Assembly (NCBI GenBank): GCA_963828075.1
Contig: CAWHDH010000021.1
Span: 3,658,001-3,722,000 of the forward strand
Length of the DNA stretch: 64,000 nucleotides
Origin: JACCYI01 sp963828075
Lineage (GTDB): Bacteria > Actinomycetota > Thermoleophilia > Solirubrobacterales > Solirubrobacteraceae
Direction of reading: 5' to 3'
Positions 31,689-39,134 of this stretch are shown in pieces. How positions within the stretch are numbered: position 1 is the stretch's first letter; each line of letters opens with the position of its first letter. Under the pieces are notes generated by a model. The model was not told the DNA's origin. It did not search any database and saw nothing but the letters and a program-made list of their open reading frames with translations. The position numbers were made by a program, and so were the translations under genes.

Positions 31689-31985
31689 ATGGTCTCTGAA
31701 GAAGCCGTTCTTGATGCTTTGACCAACGTCATCGACCCCGAACTGGGGCTCGACTTCGTCGAGCTCGGGCTCGTGTACGGCGTCGAGGTCGAAGGCGGCA
31801 CGGTCAACGTCACGTTCACGCTCACCACGCCGGCGTGCCCGATCGGGCCGCAGGTCTCCGAGCAGATGATCGAGTTCGTGTCGGAGCTCGACGGCGTCGA
31901 CGACGTCGTGCCGAACATGGTCTTCACGCCGCCGTGGTCCCCGGACAAGATGTCCGAGGACGCGAAGTTCGCGCTGGGCTACTGA
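31689..31985 (+). CDS. MIP18/PaaD-like metal-sulfur cluster assembly factor
   Basis: The 98-residue product begins VLDALTNVIDPELGLDFVELGLVYGVEVEGGTVNVTFTLTTPACPIGPQVSEQM, a full DUF59/MIP18 domain with the conserved Cys in TTPACPIGP. It ends FTPPWSPDKMSEDAKFALGY. SufT-like members support Fe-S protein maturation. It stands alone, not beside suf genes, and is followed after 25 bases by a permease gene. Confidence 0.9.
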   Translation: MVSEEAVLDALTNVIDPELGLDFVELGLVYGVEVEGGTVNVTFTLTTPACPIGPQVSEQMIEFVSELDGVDDVVPNMVFTPPWSPDKMSEDAKFALGY

Positions 31986-32010
31986 CCGCCGCCGAAGTTC
32001 GACCGACGGG

Positions 32011-32955
32011 GTGACGAGCTCCTTCCCGGTCGTCCTCGCGCGCCGCCTGGCGCTGCTTGCGCTCACGATGGTGCTCGTCCCGTCGCTGAGCTTCGTGATG
32101 TTCACGCTGATCGGCGGCGAGGCGACCGGGCCGCTGGACGTCCTGCGCGAACTGAGCAGCTACCTGTCGGCGACGTTCCTGCAGGCCGATCTCGGCGCGG
32201 GGAACTTCCGCAACCAGACCTACCTGCGGACGCGCAGCGCGATCGAGGTCATCCAGGACGGGTTCCTCGTCGACGTCTACCTGCTCACCGGCGCGCTGGC
32301 GTTCGGTGTGGGCGCCGGGCTGCTCGCGGGCATCACCCAGGCGACGCGGCCGCGCTCGGTCGCGTCGCGGGTCCTGACGCTCGTCATCCCGTTCGTGCTG
32401 TCCGCGCCGGTCTACTGGCTCGGGCTGGCGGTGCTGCTGCTGTTCGCGCCGGGCGTGGGCTCGGTCGCCGAGGTCCCGTTCCTCTCCACCGTCGACGGCT
32501 ACCGCCCGCTGGGCAAGGATCCGGTCGGCTTCGTGGAGGGCATCTGGCTGCCGTGCGTGATCGTCGGTGCACCGCTCATGGCGGGCTGCGCGCGGATGTG
32601 CGCCTCCCAGCTCGGCAGCTCGCTGCACGAGGACTTCGTCCGCACCGCGCGCGCCAAGGGCGTCCGCTCCGCCCGGGTCGTGTGGCGCCATGCGCTGCCC
32701 CCGGCGGCCGGGCCGGTGGTCGCGCTCGTCGGCGTCAACATGAACGTCATCCTCACCAACGTGGCGCTCGTCGAGGTGGTGTTCAACCTCCCCGGCGGCT
32801 TCCGCTACATCGAGCGGGCGCTGGTCAACCGCGACATCGACCTCGTCCAGGCGCTCGTGCTCGAGTCGACGCTCTTCATCGTCATCGCCAACTTCCTCGC
32901 CGACTCGATCCTGTCCTGGCTCGATCCGCGGGTGCGAACCGGATCGACGGTCTAG
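32011..32955 (+). CDS. Orphan DppB/OppB-like ABC permease
   Basis: The 314-residue product has six hydrophobic segments. Its EAA-type loop reads HEDFVRTARAKGVRSARVVWRHALPPAAGPVVALVG, then NMNVILTNVALVEVVFNLPGGFRYIERALVNRDIDLVQALVL, as in dipeptide/oligopeptide permeases. The periplasmic domain after helix 1 is shortened compared with DppB. No partner permease, ATPase or binding protein is adjacent, which is unusual for this family. It must use partners encoded elsewhere or be a relic. GTG 32011 is the likely start. Confidence 0.8.
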   Translation: MTSSFPVVLARRLALLALTMVLVPSLSFVMFTLIGGEATGPLDVLRELSSYLSATFLQADLGAGNFRNQTYLRTRSAIEVIQDGFLVDVYLLTGALAFGVGAGLLAGITQATRPRSVASRVLTLVIPFVLSAPVYWLGLAVLLLFAPGVGSVAEVPFLSTVDGYRPLGKDPVGFVEGIWLPCVIVGAPLMAGCARMCASQLGSSLHEDFVRTARAKGVRSARVVWRHALPPAAGPVVALVGVNMNVILTNVALVEVVFNLPGGFRYIERALVNRDIDLVQALVLESTLFIVIANFLADSILSWLDPRVRTGSTV

Positions 32956-33115
32956 TCCACCCGGCCGCAATTTCTGCACGTTTCTGACGGCGTCTGGACG
33001 CGCCTGGCGGCCGCCGCTGCCCGCCCACGTGGGTCAACTATGCAGTCGGGCAGCGGCGACCACCAGCCACGCCCAGCCACTCGTCAGAACCGGGCCGAAC
33101 TTACGGCCGCGCGTA
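32956..33115. other. Intergenic region, no gene seen
   Basis: A 160-base gap between two convergent genes. I see no open frame with coding character, no T-tailed hairpin and no repeat of note. Confidence 0.5.
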
Positions 33116-34630
33116 CTAGGCGCTCGCCTTGGGCTTGGCGGGCGCCTTGGCCTTCGTGGGCTTCTTGCGCGGCGCCGGCTTGGCCCTCGGCGTGCCGTTC
33201 CCCGCGCTCGACTTGGCCGCGGCGGCGGGCTTGACATCGCGCGCGGCCGCGAGGAGCTCCTCGAGCGACTCCTGGATGGCCTCGCCGAACGCCTCGAGAT
33301 CCGGCATCGCGTCGTAGTCGCCGAGCAGCCCGAAGTCCATGCCGCCGTTGTAGGACATGATCGCCACCGCGAGCGCGTGGTCCTTGGGCAGGAACGCGAT
33401 CGGGAACAGGTCCTGCAGCTCGCGCCCGAGCACGTAGAGCGGGAACTGCGGGCCGGGCACGTTGGTCACGATCAGGTTGAACAAGCGCGTCGAGAAGTTC
33501 AGCCGCGACGCCTGGGCGAGCACGGTCGGCGGCGCGAAGTTCTGGGCGGCCGCGAGCACCTCGGCGCCGACCGCCTGCTTGGAGTCCTTCAGCCCGTCCA
33601 TCGCGCGCCGGACGACGCGCAGCCGTGCGACCGGGTCCTCGACGTAGACCGGGAGCGGCGCGCGCATCGCGGCGATCCGGTTGCCGAGCTGGTGGTGCTC
33701 GTCCTTCGCGCGGATCGAGACCGGGACGAGCGCGCGCAGCTCGAGGCCCTCCGTGCGCACGCCACGCGAGCGCAGCCAGTTCCGCAGCGCCCCCGCGACG
33801 ACGGTCAGCACGACGTCGTTGACCGTCCCGCCGAAGGCGTCCTTGACCTTCTTGTAGTCGTCGAGCTCGTTGCGCACCATCACGAGCCGGCGGTGTGGCC
33901 CGATCTCGACGTTCAACGGCGTCTCGGGCGCCGGGTTGAGCGTCGCCCACGCGACCTCGCCGAGGCCTTCGACCGCCGTGCGCGTCGCCTCGAGGGTCTC
34001 GGTCGGGTGGGTGGCCGCGACGGCGGCACGGCTCGCGAGCTGCAGCGGCGTCTTGATGAGCCCCTTGATCCCCTTGGCGGCCAGGTCGATCGCCGACGGC
34101 TCGCGCGCCGGGACCCACGGCTGCCCTTCGTGGGCGCTCGGCGCCGGGACCGGGCTCAGGTCGAACAGCACGGTGACGAGATCGACGCCGGAAACGCCGT
34201 CGACCAGCGCGTGGTGGGTCTTGGAGATCAGCGCGAAGCGGTCGCCCTCGAGGCCCTGGATGAGCCAGGTCTCCCACAGCGGCTTCGAGCGGTCCAGCCG
34301 CTGGGAGTGGACGCGGGCGGCCAGCGCGCGCAGTTGCTGCTCGGAGCCGGGGCGTGGCAGCGCGGTGTGGCGGACGTGGTACTCCAGGTTGAAGCTGGTG
34401 TCGTCGACCCACAGCGGCCGGCCGGTCTCGACCGGCGGGACCGCGAGCTTCTGGCGGTAGCGGGGTACGAGGTGCAGGCGCCCGCGGATCTGGTTGATGA
34501 AGTCCTCGTACGCGGGGGGCGGCCCCTCGAACACCATCAGCGCCCCGACGTGCATGTGCGAGTTCGTGCCTTCCTGGGCGAGGAAGGACGCGTCCACGGC
34601 GGAAAGCCGGTCTCCGTGCTGCTGTGCCAT
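33116..34630 (-). CDS. Wax ester synthase/diacylglycerol acyltransferase (WS/DGAT)
   Basis: The 504-residue enzyme opens DRLSAVDASFLAQEGTNSHMHVGAL and has the catalytic HHALVDG motif (KTHHALVDGVSGVDL, about residue 138). The family motifs around LNVEIGPHRRLVM, TVNDVVLTVVAGALRNWL and NLIVTNVPGPQFPLYVLG follow. It transfers an acyl group from acyl-CoA to diacylglycerol or a fatty alcohol to form storage lipids. The last about 40 residues are a Lys/Pro/Ala-rich tail like histone H1, absent from the usual 450-470-residue family length. A TAGGAT hexamer at 34668-34663 and a GAGGGAG site precede the start. Confidence 0.95.
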   Translation of the reverse strand: MAQQHGDRLSAVDASFLAQEGTNSHMHVGALMVFEGPPPAYEDFINQIRGRLHLVPRYRQKLAVPPVETGRPLWVDDTSFNLEYHVRHTALPRPGSEQQLRALAARVHSQRLDRSKPLWETWLIQGLEGDRFALISKTHHALVDGVSGVDLVTVLFDLSPVPAPSAHEGQPWVPAREPSAIDLAAKGIKGLIKTPLQLASRAAVAATHPTETLEATRTAVEGLGEVAWATLNPAPETPLNVEIGPHRRLVMVRNELDDYKKVKDAFGGTVNDVVLTVVAGALRNWLRSRGVRTEGLELRALVPVSIRAKDEHHQLGNRIAAMRAPLPVYVEDPVARLRVVRRAMDGLKDSKQAVGAEVLAAAQNFAPPTVLAQASRLNFSTRLFNLIVTNVPGPQFPLYVLGRELQDLFPIAFLPKDHALAVAIMSYNGGMDFGLLGDYDAMPDLEAFGEAIQESLEELLAAARDVKPAAAAKSSAGNGTPRAKPAPRKKPTKAKAPAKPKASA

Positions 34631-34681
34631 CGCTCTCTTGCTCCCTCAGGTTCGGTGGTCCGATCCTATCCCCGAGAAGGC

Positions 34682-35422
34682 TCAGAGCGCCACGGCGAGC
34701 AGCCCGGCGAGCGCCGTCGCCGCCAGCGTGAGCGTCAGCACGCGGTCGTAGCGCTCGGGCGCCAGTCGCGCGAACACGCGCCGGCCCGCCAGGTGGCCGG
34801 CGAGGATGAGCGGGACGGTCGCGGCGACCCAGACGGGATCCGGCACCGCCTCCTCGGTCCCCGACACGGCGAGCACGGCGAGGCCGAGCACCCCGAAGCC
34901 GAGGAAGATGAGGGTCAGCGAGTCGCGGACCTGCGTCGGGGTGACGCGGCGGTGCAGCAGGTAGAGCACGAGCGGCGGCCCGGACGTGCTCGTGGCCGTG
35001 TTCAGCGCGCCCGACGTGAGGCCGGCGGCCGGGAGCGCCCAGCGTGGCGGCGGGGCCGGCGAGTCGTCGGAGCCGAGCCTCCGGGCGATCAGGCTCGCCA
35101 GCACGCCGGCGGTGACGAGCACCTGCAGCGCGGTGTCGTCGAGCGAGCGCAGGACGAGCACCCCGGCCGCCATCCCCGGCAGCGACCACGCGAGCAGCCG
35201 CACCACCTCGCCGCGCAACGGGGCGGGGCGGCGCCGCTCGCCCGCCAGGGTGAGCAGGTTGACCTCGAGGCCGAGTGCCAGCAGCAGCCCGACGGCCTCG
35301 GGCGGCGAGGTGGCGGCGAACAGCAGCGGCGCCGCGACGAGCGCGAAGCCGAACCCGGTCGCGGACTGCAGGACCGCGCCGGCCAGGACGGCGGCGGCGG
35401 CCGCGACGGCGAGCAGGCTCAC
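34682..35422 (-). CDS. TSUP-family (TauE/SafE) transporter
   Basis: The 246-residue membrane protein has about eight hydrophobic segments. The N-terminal repeat is AGAVLQSATGFGFALVAAPLLFA (with Q-x-x-x-G-x-G), and a C-terminal repeat has GALNTATSTSGPPLVLYLLHRR. These are the two conserved half motifs of the TauE/SafE sulfite exporter family. Substrates are organosulfur or organic acid anions. GTG 35422 lies only 18 bases from the divergent acyl-CoA dehydrogenase start. Confidence 0.85.
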   Translation of the reverse strand: MSLLAVAAAAAVLAGAVLQSATGFGFALVAAPLLFAATSPPEAVGLLLALGLEVNLLTLAGERRRPAPLRGEVVRLLAWSLPGMAAGVLVLRSLDDTALQVLVTAGVLASLIARRLGSDDSPAPPPRWALPAAGLTSGALNTATSTSGPPLVLYLLHRRVTPTQVRDSLTLIFLGFGVLGLAVLAVSGTEEAVPDPVWVAATVPLILAGHLAGRRVFARLAPERYDRVLTLTLAATALAGLLAVAL

Positions 35423-35440
35423 TCGGTCATCATGGACGTC

Positions 35441-36742
35441 ATGCCATGGGACTTCTCGACCGAACCTGAATTCCAGACGCAGCTCGATTGGATGCGCGAC
35501 TTCGTGCGCGAGGAGGTCTGGCCGATCGAGACGATCTTCGACGAGCTCGGCCAGGAGGGGTTCGAGCGCGCGATCGCCCCGCTCCAGGAGCAGGTGCGCG
35601 AACGCGGGCTGTGGGCGGCGCACCTGCCCCCCGAGCTCGGCGGCCAGGGCTTCGGCCAGGTCAAGCTCGGCCTGATGCACGAGATCGCCGGCACGTGCAT
35701 GTTCGCGCCGAGCGTGTTCGGCAACCAGGCGCCCGACTCCGGCAACTCGGAGATCCTCGCCCTCGCGGGCACCGAGGACCAGAAGGAGCAGTGGCTGCAC
35801 CCGCTGCTGGCCGGCGACCTGCACTCGGCGTTCTCGATGACCGAGCCGCACACCGCGGGCTCGGACCCGACGCTGCTCGAGACGACGGCGACGCTCGAGG
35901 GCGACGAGTGGGTGATCAACGGGCGCAAGTGGTTCTCGTCGAACGCATCGGTGGCGGACTTCCTGATCGTCATGGCGGTCACCGAGCCCGACGCCCAGCG
36001 CTACCAGCGTGCCTCCATGCTGATCGTCCCGGCGGACACGCCGGGCGTGCAGATCCTCCGCGACGTCCCGACGATGGAGCACCCACAGGAGCACTTCGGG
36101 CGCGTCGGTGGGCACGCGGAGATCGTCTACGAGGATGTCCGGATCCCGAAGGCGAACCTGCTCGGCGCGCGCGGCGCCGGCTTCCTGATCGCCCAGCACC
36201 GGCTCGGCCCGGGCCGCATCCACCACTGCATGCGCTGGCTCGGCGTGTCGCGGCGCGCGTTCGACATGCTCTGCGAGCGCGCCCAGTCTCGCTACGTGCA
36301 CGGCGGGCTGCTGGCCGAGAAGCAGACCATCCAGAACTGGATCGCCGACTCTGCGGCGCAGATGCAGGCGGCGCGGCTGATGACGCTGCACGCGGCGTGG
36401 AAGATGGACACCGAGGGCGCCAGCGCGGCGCGCACCGACATCGCGATGATCAAGTACTTCGGCGCCGGGGTGCTGCACGACGTCGTCGACCGCGCGCTGC
36501 AGGCCCACGGCTCGCTCGGCTACTCGACCGACCTGCCGCTCGAGGCGATGTACCGCTACGCGCGCGCCGCCCGGATCTACGACGGGCCCGACGAGGTCCA
36601 CCGCCAGTCCGTCGCCCGCCAGATCCTCCGCGGCTACTCGGCGCCCGAGGGTGGCGTTCCCACCCAGCACGTCCCGACCCGCCGCGAGGCGGCGCGGTAC
36701 CAGTTCGCCGACCTCCTGGAGGCGGTGACGTCCAACGACTGA
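35441..36742 (+). CDS. Acyl-CoA dehydrogenase
   Basis: The 433-residue product has the FAD/substrate motif SMTEPHTAGSDPTLLETTA and INGRKWFSSNASVADFLIVM. The C-terminal helix domain contains RAHGSLGYSTDLPLEAMYRYARAARIYDGPDEVHRQSVARQIL-like sequence, typical of ACAD10/11-like bacterial dehydrogenases. It introduces the alpha-beta double bond in acyl-CoA. ATG 35441 gives the usual N terminus (PWDFSTEPEFQ). ATG 35432 is possible. It could feed or draw on the acyl-CoA pool also used by the WS/DGAT nearby. The M28 gene starts one base after its stop. Confidence 0.9.
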   Translation: MPWDFSTEPEFQTQLDWMRDFVREEVWPIETIFDELGQEGFERAIAPLQEQVRERGLWAAHLPPELGGQGFGQVKLGLMHEIAGTCMFAPSVFGNQAPDSGNSEILALAGTEDQKEQWLHPLLAGDLHSAFSMTEPHTAGSDPTLLETTATLEGDEWVINGRKWFSSNASVADFLIVMAVTEPDAQRYQRASMLIVPADTPGVQILRDVPTMEHPQEHFGRVGGHAEIVYEDVRIPKANLLGARGAGFLIAQHRLGPGRIHHCMRWLGVSRRAFDMLCERAQSRYVHGGLLAEKQTIQNWIADSAAQMQAARLMTLHAAWKMDTEGASAARTDIAMIKYFGAGVLHDVVDRALQAHGSLGYSTDLPLEAMYRYARAARIYDGPDEVHRQSVARQILRGYSAPEGGVPTQHVPTRREAARYQFADLLEAVTSND

Positions 36743-36743
36743 C

Positions 36744-37676
36744 GTGCGGCTCATCGTCGCGCTCGGGGCGGCGTGCGTGGTGCTCGGCGCCGGCATCGTC
36801 GTCGTGGCGGCCGGCGCGGGGGACGAGCCACGGCCGGCCGCTGAGCCGACGTCGGCCCCTGCCGAGGCACCCGCCGCCGAGCCGGCCCGGCTGCGCGTCG
36901 ATCGCTTCGACGCCGACCGCGCGTGGGCCGAGCTCCGCCGCCAGGTCCGCAGCGGCCCGCGGCCGGCGGGCTCCCGGACGTCGCGGGCGCTGGCGGCGCG
37001 CATCCGCCGGGCGCTCCCGCGCGGACGCTACGAGCCGGTCGGTGCGAAGCACCCGGGGCTGCGCAACGTCGTCGGCACGCTGCCCGGCAGGCGCCCCGCG
37101 ATCGTCCTCGCCGCCCACTACGACACCAAGGACATCCCCGGCTTCGTCGGCGCCAACGACGGCGCGGGCGGCACCGCGACGCTGCTCGAGTTGGCCCGCA
37201 CCCTGCGCCGCGCCGAACGCCCGCGCGGCGGTCGCGAGCTGCGCTTCGTGTTCTTCGACGGCGAGGAGAGCCCGGACGACGCCGCCGACTTCTACAAGAC
37301 CGCCCTGCGCGGCGCGAAGGCCTACGCCGCGCGGCACCGCGGCGAGGTCCGCGCGCTCGTGCTGCTCGACTTCGTCGCCGACAAGGACCTCTCGATCCCG
37401 CGCGAGCAGGGGTCTGATCCCGCGCTGTGGAAGCGGTTGCGCGCGGCGGCGCAGGCGGTCGGCGCGGGCGCGGTGTTCCCGGACGCCGAGGCGGCGGAGG
37501 TCCTCGACGACCACACGCCGTTCGCGCGCCAAGGCGTCCCGGCGATCGACCTCATCGACTTCGACTTCCCGTGCTGGCATCAGACGTGCGACGACCTCGA
37601 CGCCGTCTCTCGCGAGTCGCTGGACCGCGTCGGCGAGACGGTGCTGCGGCTCGCGACGGAGTTGCGCCGGCGCTAA
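36744..37676 (+). CDS. Secreted M28-family metallopeptidase, glutaminyl-cyclase-like
   Basis: The 310-residue product has an N-terminal hydrophobic anchor (residues 3-25) and a Pro/Ala/Glu linker. Zinc-site motifs are AAHYDTKD (His), VGANDGAGG (Asp), FFDGEES (Glu), LDDHTPF and FPCWHQTCDD (His). The last motif and the single-zinc spacing resemble glutaminyl-peptide cyclotransferases, which make N-terminal pyroglutamate, more than aminopeptidases. It is translationally linked to the acyl-CoA dehydrogenase without obvious metabolic logic. Its last four bases overlap the convergent TetR gene. Confidence 0.85.
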   Translation: MRLIVALGAACVVLGAGIVVVAAGAGDEPRPAAEPTSAPAEAPAAEPARLRVDRFDADRAWAELRRQVRSGPRPAGSRTSRALAARIRRALPRGRYEPVGAKHPGLRNVVGTLPGRRPAIVLAAHYDTKDIPGFVGANDGAGGTATLLELARTLRRAERPRGGRELRFVFFDGEESPDDAADFYKTALRGAKAYAARHRGEVRALVLLDFVADKDLSIPREQGSDPALWKRLRAAAQAVGAGAVFPDAEAAEVLDDHTPFARQGVPAIDLIDFDFPCWHQTCDDLDAVSRESLDRVGETVLRLATELRRR

Positions 37677-38251
37677 GCGCCTGCGTGCGCCGCGATGATC
37701 TCCAGCCCGTCCGCGAGGTCGCGGGCCGACGGCGCGTGGTCCGGGTCGACGAGCCACTGCACGATGACCCCGGTCATCAACGCCTGGTAGACCGACCCGG
37801 CGGTCCGGACCAGGCTGGCGTCGACGGAATCCTCGGCCACGCCGAGGAACATCGCCGCCAGACCTGACCGTCCCTGCTGCAGGCCGTCGGCGACGTACTC
37901 GCGGATCGCCTCGACCCGATCGATCTGGCCCAACGCCTCGACACTGGCGGCCATCAGCCGCCGGTCCGCCGTCAGAGACTCGATGACGCGCGCCCACACG
38001 GCCTCGAACCGATCGCTCACCGGGAGGTCGGGAGCGACCCCGCCGAGCGCCCGCTCGAGCTCCTCTCCCCAGTCGTCGATCGCCGCGATGAGTGCCGCGC
38101 TCATCAACGCGTCGGTGGACCGGTAGTGGTAACCGATGGCGGCCAGGCTCGTCCCTGACGCCGCCGCGATGTCGCGCGCGGTCGTGGCCGCGAATCCCTT
38201 CTCCACGAGGCACTGTTTCGCGCCCTCGAGCAGGGCTTCGCGGTTTCCCAT
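37673..38251 (-). CDS. TetR-family repressor of the adjacent exporter
   Basis: The 192-residue product contains LLEGAKQCLVEKGFAATTARDIAAASGTSLAAIGYHYRSTDALMSAALIAAI, a TetR helix-turn-helix, and a helical C-terminal ligand domain. It is divergent from the ABC exporter genes. The shared region holds a 10-base motif three times overlapping the exporter promoter, so it most likely represses that operon and responds to an exported compound. ATG 38251 follows a TAGGCT box by 6 bases. Confidence 0.9.
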   Translation of the reverse strand: MGNREALLEGAKQCLVEKGFAATTARDIAAASGTSLAAIGYHYRSTDALMSAALIAAIDDWGEELERALGGVAPDLPVSDRFEAVWARVIESLTADRRLMAASVEALGQIDRVEAIREYVADGLQQGRSGLAAMFLGVAEDSVDASLVRTAGSVYQALMTGVIVQWLVDPDHAPSARDLADGLEIIAAHAGA

Positions 38252-38257
38252 CGCGCA

Positions 38258-38263
38258 AGCCTA
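38258..38263 (-). promoter_or_regulatory. -10 box TAGGCT of tetR-type gene
   Basis: On the minus strand it ends 6 bases before ATG 38251. Confidence 0.5.
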
Positions 38264-38275
38264 CCGCCTGGTGGG

Positions 38276-38309
38276 ACAAATGTCTTGGACAAATGTCTGA
38301 GACGTATGT
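38276..38309. promoter_or_regulatory. TetR operator: two direct and one inverted copy of ACAAATGTCT
   Basis: Copies lie at 38276-38285 and 38289-38298. An inverted 8/10 match, AGACGTATGT, lies at 38300-38309. The last two form a near-palindrome with a one-base centre, the usual TetR-dimer geometry. Confidence 0.65.
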
Positions 38310-38314
38310 ACTAT
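38286..38314 (+). promoter_or_regulatory. Exporter promoter TGGACA-N17-TACTAT
   Basis: The -35 (38286-38291) and -10 (38309-38314) boxes straddle the operator palindrome, so bound repressor would occlude polymerase. The leader to ATG 38346 is about 25 bases. Confidence 0.6.
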
Positions 38315-38345
38315 ACGGCTCGACCTCCTACAGATCGGGCGAGCC

Positions 38346-39132
38346 ATGCGGCATTCGGAGCACGTGAACGATCGAGACGACGCCCTCCAGCTCGTCTCGG
38401 TGACCAAGGTCTACGGCCAGGGCGACACCGCCGTCACGGCCCCTGAGCGACGTGTCGCTCCGCCTGGCGCGCGGCAGCTTCGTCGCGGTGATGGGGCCGT
38501 CCGGCTCGGGCAAGAGCACGCTGCTGCAGTGCGCGGCGGGTCTCGACGCGCCGACCGACGGGCGGGTGATCGTGGACGGCACCGAGCTCACCGGCAGCGA
38601 CGAGACCGCGCTCACGCGGTTCCGGCGCGAGCGCATCGGGTTCGTGTTCCAGCAGTACAACCTGCTGCCGGCGCTCACCGTCCGGCAGAACGTCACGCTT
38701 CCGCTGCGGCTCGCGGGCCGGCCGGTCGACGACGGGTGTGGACTGGCGATCCTCGACCGCCTGGGGCTCGGCGACCGGGCCGATCACCGTCCCGCCGAGC
38801 TCTCCGGCGGCCAGCAGCAGCGCGTCGCGGTCGCTCGCGCCCTGGTGACCGAGCCGAGCGCGATCTTCGCCGACGAGCCGACCGGTGCGCTCGACACGCG
38901 CAGCGCTCGCGAGCTGCTGGCGCTGCTGCGCGAGGCCGTCGACGGGTTCGGCCAGACCGTGGTGATGGTGACCCACGACCCGGTGGCCGCCGCCCATGCG
39001 GACTCGGTCCTCTTCCTCGCCGACGGCCGCATCGTCGGCCGCCTCGCGAACCCGACGGCCGAGCACGTGGCCGAGCGCCTCGCGCATCTCTCCGACGACG
39101 TCGCCACCCCTGGCGTCTCGGTCGGGGTCTGA
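38346..39132 (+). CDS. MacB/LolD-type ABC ATPase with N-terminal frameshift
   Basis: From ATG 38346 (or GTG 38364) the frame reads LQLVSVTKVYGQGDTAVTA, the normal start of an exporter ATPase. It then shifts at a CCCC run (38440-38443). The +1 frame continues LSDVSLRLARGSFVAVMGPSGSGKSTLLQCAAGLD (Walker A), VFQQYNLLPALTVRQNV, LSGGQQQRVAVARAL and AIFADEPTGALDTRSARELL (Walker B) to the TGA at 39132. Removing one C restores a continuous about 260-residue protein. Alternatively, translation could start at GTG 38452, giving 226 residues that lack the A-loop strand. A sequencing error, a real mutation or programmed frameshifting cannot be told apart. Confidence 0.85.
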
Positions 39133-39134
39133 CC

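Noticed and set aside
33029..36742. A 1237-codon plus-strand frame through the WS/DGAT and TSUP genes
   Set aside because: The part before 35441 is antisense to two well-supported genes and has the Arg/Gly/His-rich composition of a GC-driven shadow.
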